DNA of 49,292 bases from Clostridia bacterium (GTDB taxonomy: Bacteria > Bacillota > Clostridia > Christensenellales > Aristaeellaceae). The position numbers were made by a program, and so were the translations under genes. Under the pieces are notes generated by a model, which worked only from the letters and a program-made list of their open reading frames with translations, was not told the DNA's origin and searched no databases. The DNA lies in contig JAFYFC010000033.1 of assembly GCA_017543905.1 (NCBI GenBank), positions 1 to 49,292 on the forward strand, given 5' to 3'. Shown piece by piece: positions 1-8,749 of the stretch; positions within the stretch are counted from its first letter, which is position 1; every line of letters starts with the position of its first letter.

Positions 1-376
1 AAGTTGATCCCGCTATGCGGGACGCTTTGGCTCAAATAGAATTTGAGACAAAGCGCCTTGCCGCCGCTGCGGAATGAATTTGGAGGGGCAAGCCCCTCCA
101 AACCACCCCTTGCCGGCTTGGGCGCTTCGCTGAAGCCCGCTGGGTTGCTGCTTGGGTATTAAGATTGGTTTCTGAAACGGCAGGGTTTTGGCGATAGAGG
201 CGATTGATAATAGAAGTCAGCTTGATGCAAGCCGCATTTGCGGCAGTGACAAACTAACTTTTATTTAGCGGTTATTAAGTCTTCAGTTTTCAGTATTCAT
301 TATATAAGCCCCTCCAAGCCTCTCCGAGGCTTTAGTGCTTCTGCAAGCAGCTCCCATCAGTGCTTTCAGTCTACAC
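1..376. other. Gene-free left edge with several hairpins
   Basis: I see no supported gene here. The stretch holds a run of inverted repeats: 8-22 (6-bp stem TCCCGC/GCGGGA), 24-54 (GCTTTG-CTCAAAT paired with ATTTGAG-CAAAGC, one mismatch), 79-102 (11-bp perfect stem TTTGGAGGGGC/GCCCCTCCAAA, 2-nt loop), 231-244 (GCCGCA/TGCGGC) and 316-332 (AAGCCTC/GAGGCTT). The last lies 45 nt past the DeoR stop and could help end that transcript, but no T-run follows it on the minus strand. A short AGCCCCTCC stretch occurs twice (91-99 and 307-315). Confidence 0.6.
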
Positions 377-1117
377 TTATTCTTCAGTTACTATGATGTT
401 TTCGTATTCCTCGCAGCCTTCCCATTTTGCGCCGGTTATAATGCTGTGGTCGCCTATGCCCGCCACGCGGCACATGGCCGTTTTGCGGTATTTCACCGAA
501 TCTATCAAGAAGAACGTCGATGCGGACAGACTGATCGCGAGCTGCTTTATCGACTGCTCGCGGGGATCGTAGTTGGTTATGCCCATATCGACGTCCGCTC
601 CGTTCGCGCCCAGAAAGCACTTGCTGAAGCGCAGCGCGCTCATCATTTTTTCAGTTATCGGCCCTACGCAGGACATGGTTTTATGCTTGGCCTGTCCGCC
701 CAGAAAAATGCAGGGCATGTCTTTTTCAAGCAGCTTACCCATGTGTATGACCGAATTGGTCACGACGGTTATCCGCTCGTCGTTTAAAAGGTCTATCAGC
801 AGGTAGTTTATGCTGGACGGGTCAAGATACAATACGTCGCCGGGATAAATGTAAGAGGCCGCGCGGTTCGCGATGCGCATTTTCTCCTTCTCGTTTATCA
901 GCATTTTCGTGTGTATGTTCATTTCGACGTCTTTCTGGCTCAGCTGCACCCCGCCCCCGCGCAGCAGCTCCACCTCGCCGTTTCGCTGCATGTATTTTAG
1001 GTCCCTGCGCACAGTGGACTCTGACGCGCCCATTTCACGTATAAGCTCGGGCAGGAACATTACGTCTCCGCCCTTAAGCAGTTCGGTTATCTTTTTGCGT
1101 CTGATGTCCGGAATCAT
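377..1117 (-). CDS. DeoR/GlpR-family transcriptional regulator
   Basis: A 246-residue protein of typical family length. Residues about 5-60 form the DeoR helix-turn-helix (LPELIREMGASESTVRRDLK is the recognition region) and the rest resembles the DeoRC sugar-phosphate sensor domain (DPSSINYLL, TNSVIHMGKLLEK, FLGGQAK). The ATG directly follows the TAA of the upstream alpha-mannosidase, and its GGAGGTG ribosome-binding site lies inside the last codons of that gene, so the two are translationally coupled. Family knowledge: these regulators usually repress a local sugar operon and are released by a phosphorylated sugar. Inference: it controls the alpha-mannosidase transcript and perhaps the divergent kinase, whose product could be the inducer. 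A tandem TTTCGG box in the divergent region is a candidate operator. Confidence 0.9.
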   Translation of the reverse strand: MIPDIRRKKITELLKGGDVMFLPELIREMGASESTVRRDLKYMQRNGEVELLRGGGVQLSQKDVEMNIHTKMLINEKEKMRIANRAASYIYPGDVLYLDPSSINYLLIDLLNDERITVVTNSVIHMGKLLEKDMPCIFLGGQAKHKTMSCVGPITEKMMSALRFSKCFLGANGADVDMGITNYDPREQSIKQLAISLSASTFFLIDSVKYRKTAMCRVAGIGDHSIITGAKWEGCEEYENIIVTEE

Positions 1118-3547
1118 TTACCGCACCTCCATAAGCTCGTTTTCCGTGAAATCCGTCTGTCGGCATTCGCCCGTGGCGTTAATTCTGAGCGCCATCAGCT
1201 GACCGGGTTCAAGCTTAAGCTTTACGCGCCTGCCAAATTCGTTCAATACCAGCTCCGCCTCACAGCGCGTCCTTTCGCATTCGTGCAGATGAACGATCAT
1301 GTCGCCTGAGCCATCCAAAGCCGCCTTGAGCGCGTCAAGCATCACGCCCTCGCCCTCGAGCTTCATAAAGCTGTATTCGCTCTTAAGCCTGCCGCTGTGG
1401 GCGTACTCGCTTTGTATGATAAGCGGCGCGTTCAAAAGGGCTGCAGCCCTGTCCAGCTCCCATATCGCCTGACCGCCCTCGTGCGGCACGAGCACCAGCT
1501 CGAATTCCTGCTCTCCCCTGTCCGTGACAGGGTAATCCTCCCCCGCCGCGTCCACCGTCTTTGGCTCGTGATTCGCGTAATACGGACTGCGCAGCGCAGT
1601 TATGAACAGCGTACGGTCGTGTACGTCGTAGGAATACTTGCCGTCGTTCAAAACGCCCAGACCGCAGGGCAGCGTCTGCGCGCCCGAGGCGCAGCCGCTT
1701 ACGTCCACCCATTCCTGCATCGGGTATTCCTCGCCGTCCGTCTGTCTGTCCGCGCTGCCGAAGGGCGCCTGCGCGCGCACGTGTATATAGTTTAAGCGCA
1801 AAGGATATGCTATCTTCAGGCATTTTTGAGTTTCCTGCCAGTCGATTTTGACGTGTGTGAACAGATACGGCAGGTTTTTGTACAGCGTATACGTGCGTTC
1901 GACCCTGCTGCTCCCGACCGTCTGCACCACTTTGATCGAACGCTCGACAGCGCCCTCCGAAACGGCGCGTATGCTTACAGGCTTTACCTCTTCAGGCTCG
2001 CCCGTAAAGCGCAGCTTGCCGTGAGACCAGGTGTCGCTGTCGTCCCTGAAGCACAAAAGCGCGCTGTCCCTGAGCAGCAGCTCTTCGCCCGTGGATTTGA
2101 GTATCAGGGACGAAATCTCGCCGCTTTCGGGATTAAAGCTTACCTTCAGGAAGTCGTTTTCGAGCACAGGCTCCTGATTTACGGGTACGCATACAGACGT
2201 CACGCTCTGCGCGTCGCCGCCGCAGGGCACCAGCATGCAGCGCGTCCAGCCCAGCGCGGGGACGCTCGCCGTGAAGCACAGCTTTATTCGCCCGTTCGCC
2301 GCGGCGGACGCGGTCTGCTTCTGCCACGGAATTTTGTTTCCGCGTGCGTCGAGCAGCTCGTATTCGCCCTTCACGTCGGCGATCTCGCAGCTGACCGGCC
2401 AGCAGGCGTCCTGCGCGTGGGGATTGTATACGATAAACGGCCGCGCGCCCTCGATATACGGCACGTCTATATTGCCGCCGATGAACTGCAGCGCTTCGTT
2501 CGACACGTCCTCGGCGGCAGACAGCGCGTAATCTCCGTCCTGCTGCGCGGAAACGTAGCCCTCGCGTATGCAGGTGCCCGCAAGTATGTCGTGAAACTGG
2601 TTGAACAGCACCTTCTTCCAGGCAGGCGTAAGCTCCGCGCAGCGGTCTCTTCCGCCGAGCGTCCGTGCAGTATATGCAAGCTTTTCAGCAGTGAGCAGCG
2701 CGTTTTCGCACTTTCTGTTCAGACGCTTTATGCCCGAATGCGCCGAATAGCAGCCGCTCGCGTGGTGAAGCAGGTCTCCGTTCACCACGGGCAGCTCGCC
2801 CCGCACGCTGTCAAAAAACTCGTCCGGATGCGAAAATACCAATCGGGCGCCGTCTGCGCCGTCCAGCTCTTTTATGCTTTCTATGTTCTGCCTGGTCGGC
2901 CCGCCGCCGTGGTTGCCCACGCCGTAAAAGCACATAAGCCCGTTCTCGTCCTTTATCTCATTTACGCAGCGGCTTATGTGGGTTTTGAGCGTGTCGGGCC
3001 AGGTGCAGTATTCATACGGAATGCGAAACGCGGTCACTTCCTCGCCCGTGGGCGTCTGCCAGCGGAAGGTCCACGCGGGATAAGCGCGTTCGTGCACGCC
3101 CGGGCGCATATAAACGTAGCGATCCATGCCCGAAAGCCTGAGTATCGCCGGCAGAGAGCCGGAGTGCCCGAAGGAATCCCCATTATAGCCTGTGCGGGCG
3201 GTAACGCCGAATTTCGCCTTCAGATAATTCTGCGCGATAAGCGCCTGACGCGCGAAGCTCTCGCCCGAGGGAATGTTGCAGTCCGGCTGTATCCACCAGC
3301 CTCCCACCATGCGCCAGCGTCCCTCGCGCACGCGCGCGGCGATCTCCTTGAACATCTCCGGGTCGCAGTGCTCGATCCACTCGTAATAGCACACCGCTGC
3401 GGAGGTGAACACGAATTCCGGGTACTCGTTCATGCGGTCGAGCACCGAACGGAACGTAGCTCGCGCGGCGGCGTATCCGTCCTGCCACGTCCACAGCCAG
3501 ACCGGATCGAGATGGGCGTTGCCTATCATGAACAGCTTCTTTTCCAT
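1118..3547 (-). CDS. Alpha-mannosidase-type glycoside hydrolase, family GH38
   Basis: An 809-residue protein with the GH38 N-terminal signature HLDPVWLW (residues 12-19, metal-binding His12 and Asp14) and the nucleophile motif GDSFGHSG with Asp124 as predicted nucleophile. A middle three-helix region and a C-terminal beta domain follow (residues about 400-800). No signal peptide is visible, so it probably acts in the cytoplasm on imported mannosides. The start is supported by GGAGTG at 3553-3558. It is the first gene of a two-gene unit with the DeoR regulator and is divergent from the sugar kinase. Family members hydrolyse alpha-1,2, 1,3 or 1,6 mannosidic links; which one applies here cannot be read from sequence. 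Confidence 0.9.
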   Translation of the reverse strand: MEKKLFMIGNAHLDPVWLWTWQDGYAAARATFRSVLDRMNEYPEFVFTSAAVCYYEWIEHCDPEMFKEIAARVREGRWRMVGGWWIQPDCNIPSGESFARQALIAQNYLKAKFGVTARTGYNGDSFGHSGSLPAILRLSGMDRYVYMRPGVHERAYPAWTFRWQTPTGEEVTAFRIPYEYCTWPDTLKTHISRCVNEIKDENGLMCFYGVGNHGGGPTRQNIESIKELDGADGARLVFSHPDEFFDSVRGELPVVNGDLLHHASGCYSAHSGIKRLNRKCENALLTAEKLAYTARTLGGRDRCAELTPAWKKVLFNQFHDILAGTCIREGYVSAQQDGDYALSAAEDVSNEALQFIGGNIDVPYIEGARPFIVYNPHAQDACWPVSCEIADVKGEYELLDARGNKIPWQKQTASAAANGRIKLCFTASVPALGWTRCMLVPCGGDAQSVTSVCVPVNQEPVLENDFLKVSFNPESGEISSLILKSTGEELLLRDSALLCFRDDSDTWSHGKLRFTGEPEEVKPVSIRAVSEGAVERSIKVVQTVGSSRVERTYTLYKNLPYLFTHVKIDWQETQKCLKIAYPLRLNYIHVRAQAPFGSADRQTDGEEYPMQEWVDVSGCASGAQTLPCGLGVLNDGKYSYDVHDRTLFITALRSPYYANHEPKTVDAAGEDYPVTDRGEQEFELVLVPHEGGQAIWELDRAAALLNAPLIIQSEYAHSGRLKSEYSFMKLEGEGVMLDALKAALDGSGDMIVHLHECERTRCEAELVLNEFGRRVKLKLEPGQLMALRINATGECRQTDFTENELMEVR

Positions 3548-3584
3548 ATACGCACTCCATTGCTGTTTGAAAAATTATATATAA

Positions 3585-3614
3585 AATATGCGCCTGTTTG
3601 TCACATTTTGTCAA
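3585..3614 (-). promoter_or_regulatory. Promoter of the GH38-DeoR operon
   Basis: On the minus strand TTGACA (3609-3614) and CATATT (3585-3590) are separated by 18 nt, about 30 nt before the GH38 ribosome-binding site. The -35 box is perfect. The -10 box is weaker, though the surrounding DNA is very AT-rich. A second near-copy of the -35 sequence (TGTGACAAA after TTGACAAAA) overlaps the spacer. Confidence 0.6.
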
Positions 3615-3653
3615 GTTACTTACAGTTAAATGATATGCTGCCGCCGCCGTTTG

Positions 3654-3667
3654 ACCGAAACCGAAAC
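3654..3667. promoter_or_regulatory. Candidate DeoR-type operator (tandem TTTCGG)
   Basis: Read on the minus strand, this is two head-to-tail TTTCGG units (CCGAAACCGAAAC on plus). Tandem TTTCR-type direct repeats are the known operator style of several DeoR-family repressors such as AgaR and GlpR. It lies between the two divergent promoters, 3 nt upstream of the kinase -35 box. That the local DeoR protein binds it is inference. Confidence 0.4.
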
Positions 3668-3670
3668 TTG

Positions 3671-3699
3671 TTGACTGTATTTAAGAGGTCTGTTATAAT
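3671..3699 (+). promoter_or_regulatory. Sigma-A promoter of the kinase-oxidoreductase operon
   Basis: TTGACT (3671-3676), a 17-nt spacer and a perfect TATAAT (3694-3699). Transcription should start near 3706, only a few bases before the GGAGGAG ribosome-binding site at 3712, giving a very short leader. Confidence 0.85.
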
Positions 3700-3722
3700 T
3701 GTCCCGGATTTGGAGGAGCATT

Positions 3723-5132
3723 ATGATACTATCTATAGACCTCGGGACCACGCTCTGGAAGGCCGCGCTCATAGACGAAAACGGCGCGTTTGCGGCAAAA
3801 ACCGCGCTCGGCACGCCCGAAGTATCAGAGGACGGCCATCCTGTTTACGACAGCGGCTCGCTTAAACAGACGCTTTCGGGTCTGGTTTCCGGTCTCGGCG
3901 CGGAAAAGCTGCGCAGCGTGCGCCTGATCGCCCTGAGCGGCATGGCGGAGGCGGGGCTGCTTGCGGACAGATATAGCCTGAAACCGCTCACGAGCATATG
4001 GCCCTGGTTCGATACGCGCACGCTTCCGCTTTTCGAATCGCTTAAGCACAAAGCTCCCTTTGCAGACCGCGCGCGCGTGACCGGCCTGCCCGACAGCCAT
4101 AAATACGGCATTTACAAGCTGCTCACGCTGCTTTCTTTAAGCAAAGCAGACCCTAAGCGCACGGTATGGATGAGCCTCGTTTCATACGCGGCGAGTATTC
4201 TGACCGGAGCGTGCGCGGAAGACGTCAGTATAGCCGCGCGCACCGGCTGCCTGCGCCTTGACACGCTGAGCTGGGACGAGGATTTTCTCGACAGAATCGG
4301 CTTGTCGTCAGCCAATTTTCCCGCTCTGAGCGCGCACGGAGCTGCAGTCGGCTGTCTTAAAAGCGACTTTTGCGGCGTGCCTGCCGGGACGCCGGTCGCG
4401 TTGGGCGGGCACGACCATCTCTGTGCCGCCGCTTCTACGGACGACATGAAAAACGGAGGCATGTTCCTGTCCTGCGGCACAGCGCAGGTGCTTCTGAAGG
4501 CTGCGCGCGGATACGAAGCCGAAAGCGGGCTCTCCTACGGGCCGGGGTCAAACGATCTGTACGCCGTACTGGGCTCGGTGCAGTCCGCAGGCGGTTCGGT
4601 AAATCTGTTTTGCAGACTCCTGTATCCGGGACAGGATTACGAAACGCTGCTTAAAGAAGCCAGCGAGGCCGATTACCCTCCGCTTCTCACATATTATCCG
4701 TACCTTGCAGGCAGCGGCGCGCCCCATATAGACCCGCTGGCGCGCGCCGCCGTGCTCGGTATGACGAGCGAAACCGAAAGACGCGACATAATCTGCGCCG
4801 TGTACGCGGGCGTCGCCCTCGAAACCAGATATATCGCGGAAAGCCTTTTATACGATCCCGCGCTGCCCATCTGCTGCATCGGCGGGCTTACGCGCCACGA
4901 AAGATACATGCAGACGCTCGCGGACGTACTGGGAACGCACATTCGCGTGCCCGCCGAAAGCGAAGGCACGCTCTACGGCGCGGCGCGCCTGTGCGCGGAA
5001 GTGACCGGCGCTGCGGATCTGGGGCCTCTCAAAACACAAAAAGACTACGCGCCCTCACGTAAGCTTGCCGCCTACTGGGACGGCGCTTACCGGGATTACG
5101 TGACCACTCTGCGGAGGCTGTATGACAGATAA
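3723..5132 (+). CDS. FGGY-family carbohydrate kinase
   Basis: A 469-residue protein with the actin-like fold of FGGY kinases. SIDLGTTLWKAALID at residues 4-18 is the phosphate-1 loop. Asp231 in LGGHDHL is the predicted catalytic base. SCGTAQ at 250-255 and the later CIGGLTRHERYMQTLADVL region form the C-terminal ATP-binding half. I place the start at the ATG at 3723 because GGAGGAG sits 8 nt upstream; an upstream TTG at 3699 overlaps the -10 box. It ends overlapping the next gene by 11 nt. The substrate is not predictable; the family phosphorylates pentuloses, hexuloses, glycerol and related polyols. Context with GH38 and an oxidoreductase suggests a sugar or polyol pathway. Confidence 0.88.
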   Translation: MILSIDLGTTLWKAALIDENGAFAAKTALGTPEVSEDGHPVYDSGSLKQTLSGLVSGLGAEKLRSVRLIALSGMAEAGLLADRYSLKPLTSIWPWFDTRTLPLFESLKHKAPFADRARVTGLPDSHKYGIYKLLTLLSLSKADPKRTVWMSLVSYAASILTGACAEDVSIAARTGCLRLDTLSWDEDFLDRIGLSSANFPALSAHGAAVGCLKSDFCGVPAGTPVALGGHDHLCAAASTDDMKNGGMFLSCGTAQVLLKAARGYEAESGLSYGPGSNDLYAVLGSVQSAGGSVNLFCRLLYPGQDYETLLKEASEADYPPLLTYYPYLAGSGAPHIDPLARAAVLGMTSETERRDIICAVYAGVALETRYIAESLLYDPALPICCIGGLTRHERYMQTLADVLGTHIRVPAESEGTLYGAARLCAEVTGAADLGPLKTQKDYAPSRKLAAYWDGAYRDYVTTLRRLYDR

Positions 5133-7656
5133 ACCGAAGCTTATCGCCAAAACCGACTGTCTCGTGCTGGGCGGTGGCATAGCCGCGCTGGTCTGCGCGT
5201 GCGAAAGGGCTGCGCAGGGCAAACGCGTGCTGCTTCTGCACAGCGGCACCGCGCTGCTCAGTGAGATTTGCGATTCCGCCGATTACCGCGCAGTGCGTAT
5301 CACGGACGGAAAGTGGAAGGCTCTCTTCTTTCCGCCTGAGGTATTCGCTGATGGCGGAGAATACCTGCTGCCCGATCGGCTCAAGCGGCACGCGGAGGAC
5401 GTGCTGAGCGAGCGCGGGATCAGCCTGCTTTACGCGTGCGAGGCGATAGACGTAAAACCCGGCGGCTGCACCGCGGCGCACAAAAGCGGACTGTACGGAA
5501 TAGCTGCAGGAGAAGTATACGATTTAAGAAACGCGCGCGGCGCTGAAAAAGACAGCTGCGCGCTGCACTGTATAAAGGACGGCCGACACGAGCAGTTGAT
5601 CTGCGCCGTATCGCATACCGGCGACGACGCGCGGAGTGTATTTCTGCGTTACGAGGAAGCGCTGAAGGCGCTGCCTGAAGGCGCGCACCTCGCGCGGGGC
5701 GGCGCACAGGCGACCGTCGCCGCGGGTATAGACGCAGACGCGCCGGTGCGCGCGGGACTGAGCTGCACGCCTGTAAACGGCGCGCCTGAGCAGGTTTCCG
5801 CAGGCGCGCCCGTTTACGACGTGATCGTCGCGGGCGGCGGCACCGCGGGCGCTCCGGCGGCGATCTTCTGCGCGCGGCAGGGGCTTAAAACGCTGCTGCT
5901 GGAAATGAACCATACGCTGGGCGGCACCGCTACCGCAGGCGGCGTGAGTACGTACTGGTTCGGTCTGAGAAGCGGCGCGGCGCGGCAGATAGACGAAGCT
6001 GTCGCAAAATACAGAAAGCGTCTTAAGCTGCCGGCGAAGCCCGGTTTGTGGAACGACGACGACGGCTTTTATCCGGACCTGAAGGCGCACGCGCTGCTTG
6101 GAATGTGTCTGGAGGCCGGCTGCAGCGTGGAATTCGGCTGCACCGTGTGCGGCGTGCTCAGGGAAGACGAACGCATAAGCGGCGTATACTACGCGCAGAA
6201 GGGGCTGCTCAAATCCGCCAGAGCGCGCTTTACGCTGGACTGTACCGGCGACGGCGACGTATGCGTGCTGGCGGGAGCGGATTATACCTACGGCAGCGAG
6301 GCGGACGGCATGACCTATTGGGCGTCCCTTGCCCAGTATCCGACCGCCGACAGCTATAAAAACAACTTTTCGACCATGGTGAACGTAGGCGACGTGTTCG
6401 ATTACACGCGCTTCATAATCGCCGGCAGAAGGCTGGGCGGCGAGCTTTACGACCACGGCAGCTACGTGGCCGTGCGCGAATCAAGGCACATAAGGGGCTG
6501 CAAAATCGTCACCTTGAAGGACCTGCTGTTGATGAAGACGCCCGAGGACGCGCTGTACAGCTGCTTCAGCAATTACGATCCCAAGGGGCGTCTTACGTCA
6601 GATATCTGCTATGCGGGTCTGCTGCCGCCAAACCAGATGTACACGATACCGCGCGGAGCGTGCGTGCCGGTAGACAAAAGCGGGAAGGCGTTAAAGGGTC
6701 TGCTCGTGGGCGGCAAGGCGATCAGCTGCACGCACGATGCTTTTCCGGGCATACGCATGCAGTCCGATCTCGAGCGGCAGGGGCTCGCACTCGCAGCCCT
6801 GGCCGGTCAGGCGATATGTCAGAACACGGACGCGCTTTCCTGTACGGGCGTAAAAGAAAAAATCCTCGCTCTGGGCGGCGATTTCAGCATGCCCGATCCG
6901 CCGCCTCTTCCGGCGCTTGCCGAAGCCGTGGCCGCTCTGCGTGCGGACGAGGCCTGGGAATGGCTCGACGCTTCGGTAAACGACTGCGCGTCTGCCCCCT
7001 CCCCCGTAATACGCATACTGTGCTCGGAAGCGCAGGAGGTTTTGCCGCTGCTTAAAAGCAGATACGCTGCCGCGTCTGACCACGCGCTCAGGCTGCTTAT
7101 CGCGCGCCTTATGCTGTTTCACGGCTGCGGCGAGGGCGCGGATGCTGTCGTAAGCGCCGTACGCGCTGCTCTTGCCGCCTGCCCGCAGGGTCTGCCCGAG
7201 CGCAGCGGCTCGCTTAATTACGCTCAGATGCTGCCCGATCACGGCATAATGCCCGAGCCGGTATACCTTGTAAACTCGCTCGCCCGCTGTCCGGATACCG
7301 ACATAGAACCGCTGATGCGCGAAATATATCTGCGAATCGTCGCTTCTGAACGCGACTGGTACAGTCTGAAAGCGGGAATATACTGCTGGATAGAGACTTT
7401 TCCCTACACCGCGCTGCGCCGCAGGGATAAAGCGCTGATACCTTATATAAAGGGTCTGCTGCGTCTTCCTGAATTCACGCGCGAAAGCGAAGACCCATTG
7501 CTTGACGAACGGCTGCATATGCTCAGAACAAGCCTGCTGAACGCGCTGTACAGGCTGGGCGACGCGGAAGGCGGAGATGGGCTCAGGCGCTATCTGAGCG
7601 ACCGCCGCGCAGTGTTCCGTACGGCGGCGGAAAAGCTTTTGAAAGCAGACGGCTAA
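5122..7656 (+). CDS. FAD-dependent oxidoreductase with two Rossmann-type N-termini
   Basis: An 844-residue protein starting at an ATG 5 nt after GGAGG inside the kinase gene, so translation is coupled. It shows two dinucleotide-binding starts: VLGGGIAALVCA (residues 15-26) and VIVAGGGTAGAPAAIFCA (residues 234-251) followed by an acidic residue and LGGTATAGGVS. The second opens a full FAD_oxidored-type domain, with CTGDGDVCVLAGADYTYG near 375 and the FAD-closing GKAISCTHDAFPGIRMQ near 535. Residues 600-844 are helix-rich and HEAT-like. The first Rossmann segment may be a partial duplication. Family knowledge: such proteins oxidise sugars, polyols or related organics. The physical coupling to a sugar kinase suggests oxidation in the same pathway. 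Confidence 0.8.
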   Translation: MTDKPKLIAKTDCLVLGGGIAALVCACERAAQGKRVLLLHSGTALLSEICDSADYRAVRITDGKWKALFFPPEVFADGGEYLLPDRLKRHAEDVLSERGISLLYACEAIDVKPGGCTAAHKSGLYGIAAGEVYDLRNARGAEKDSCALHCIKDGRHEQLICAVSHTGDDARSVFLRYEEALKALPEGAHLARGGAQATVAAGIDADAPVRAGLSCTPVNGAPEQVSAGAPVYDVIVAGGGTAGAPAAIFCARQGLKTLLLEMNHTLGGTATAGGVSTYWFGLRSGAARQIDEAVAKYRKRLKLPAKPGLWNDDDGFYPDLKAHALLGMCLEAGCSVEFGCTVCGVLREDERISGVYYAQKGLLKSARARFTLDCTGDGDVCVLAGADYTYGSEADGMTYWASLAQYPTADSYKNNFSTMVNVGDVFDYTRFIIAGRRLGGELYDHGSYVAVRESRHIRGCKIVTLKDLLLMKTPEDALYSCFSNYDPKGRLTSDICYAGLLPPNQMYTIPRGACVPVDKSGKALKGLLVGGKAISCTHDAFPGIRMQSDLERQGLALAALAGQAICQNTDALSCTGVKEKILALGGDFSMPDPPPLPALAEAVAALRADEAWEWLDASVNDCASAPSPVIRILCSEAQEVLPLLKSRYAAASDHALRLLIARLMLFHGCGEGADAVVSAVRAALAACPQGLPERSGSLNYAQMLPDHGIMPEPVYLVNSLARCPDTDIEPLMREIYLRIVASERDWYSLKAGIYCWIETFPYTALRRRDKALIPYIKGLLRLPEFTRESEDPLLDERLHMLRTSLLNALYRLGDAEGGDGLRRYLSDRRAVFRTAAEKLLKADG

Positions 7657-7662
7657 ACGGCG

Positions 7663-7748
7663 CGGCAGACCGCGCGTCTGCCGGAAAGCAGCGTGTAAGC
7701 CAAATGCGCTGTCTTCCGCACAGAGCGCGGTCTGCCGTATACCGTTTT
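7663..7748 (+). terminator. Terminator region after the kinase-oxidoreductase operon
   Basis: A 13-bp perfect inverted repeat, 7663-7675 with 7725-7737, is followed by TATACCGTTTTT (T-run 7744-7748). An alternative 8-bp stem (CGGCAGAC/GTCTGCCG, 7663-7683) uses the same left arm, so two mutually exclusive foldings are possible. It lies between convergent genes. No good T-run is seen on the minus side. Confidence 0.6.
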
Positions 7749-7757
7749 TGTACGGCC

Positions 7758-8732
7758 TTATGCCGTGTACGGTCTGTAGTGGCGGTATTTTTCCACCGCG
7801 TCGAGTATCGACGCTATATTTTCGAGCGGGATTTCGTAGTTCAGCTCGATGTTCAGCCCCAGCGCGCCTTCCTTAAGGTACAGCGCCTCCACGCACTCGC
7901 CGACATGGTCGAATATCTGCGAGCGCGTGGCGTGCGGGAACAGCTGGCGGTCGAGGTCGAGGTTTATGGGTATTATCTGTTCTTTGCGGCACACGCGCAC
8001 GAGATTGTCAAGCCCGTTCGCACGGAACTGCGGGTTTATGATGTCGACACCGCACTCTACGAGGTCCGGCATGATCTCCCAGATGCAGCCGTCCGAATGC
8101 ATGTATATAAGCTCGGAAGGCTTATACGCCTTTATCATGCCGTACATTTTGCGGTAACAGGGCTTCATGTACCTTCTCCACCTGTCCGCGCCTATAGCCA
8201 GGCCCTTCTGCATTCCCAGATCGTCGCCGAAGGTCACCATTTCGCCCATGCGCGGCAGTATCGACGCGATCTGATAGATATTGTACTCCAGCACCTTGTC
8301 TATCAGCACGCGCAGCGGCTCCTCCTCCTCCGCAAACAGCAGCATTGCGTTTTCGAAGCCGCACAAATCCAGCAGCCGCAGATACATATATCCGTGCGGA
8401 AGCCTCCCGTCCCGGTTTTCGGGGATTTTCAGCGCGTAGATGTCCTCTTCGCACTTTACCGGATGCCCGGTAACTATGGACTCCATGCCGTCGGTCATAT
8501 TGCTCCACACGCAGCCCCACTCGTCGGTAAAGCTGCCCTTATGGTAGCTGGACGGCATCACGTCCTTCACTTTCGAGAGGTCCTGCTGTCTGCCGCCGAA
8601 AAACTGGGGATACTGATCGAACAGACGCTGCAGCTCGCTTCCGTATTTCAGCCAGCCCGCAGGCAGCATCCCCACGCTTACCGGTATTGTATCCGGAGAT
8701 TCCCGCTTTATAGCTTCTATAAGCGTAGACAT
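7758..8732 (-). CDS. Uroporphyrinogen-decarboxylase-family protein (UroD/MtaA fold)
   Basis: A 324-residue TIM-barrel protein of the UroD superfamily. I start it at MSTLIEAIK (8732), where AAGGCGG lies 6 nt upstream; the longer frame overlaps the isomerase gene. Supporting features are PSSYHKGSFTDEWGCVW, the YMHSDGCIWEIMPDLVECG segment with VDIINPQ, and the C-terminal glycine-rich barrel strand. The HSDG motif replaces the HxCG zinc site of the MtaA/MtbA methyltransferases, so it is probably neither a true HemE nor a standard cobalamin methyltransferase. Such orphan UroD-like genes are common next to sugar-metabolism genes. It is last in the eight-gene run, 17 nt after an isomerase. Confidence 0.75.
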   Translation of the reverse strand: MSTLIEAIKRESPDTIPVSVGMLPAGWLKYGSELQRLFDQYPQFFGGRQQDLSKVKDVMPSSYHKGSFTDEWGCVWSNMTDGMESIVTGHPVKCEEDIYALKIPENRDGRLPHGYMYLRLLDLCGFENAMLLFAEEEEPLRVLIDKVLEYNIYQIASILPRMGEMVTFGDDLGMQKGLAIGADRWRRYMKPCYRKMYGMIKAYKPSELIYMHSDGCIWEIMPDLVECGVDIINPQFRANGLDNLVRVCRKEQIIPINLDLDRQLFPHATRSQIFDHVGECVEALYLKEGALGLNIELNYEIPLENIASILDAVEKYRHYRPYTA

Positions 8733-8749
8733 ATCTGTCCGCCTTATGC

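Noticed and set aside
1826..3865. 679-codon open frame opposite the GH38 gene
   Set aside because: Antisense shadow. GC-rich codons keep the opposite strand open; the product is Arg/Ala/His-rich without domains, and the GH38 frame has full motifs.
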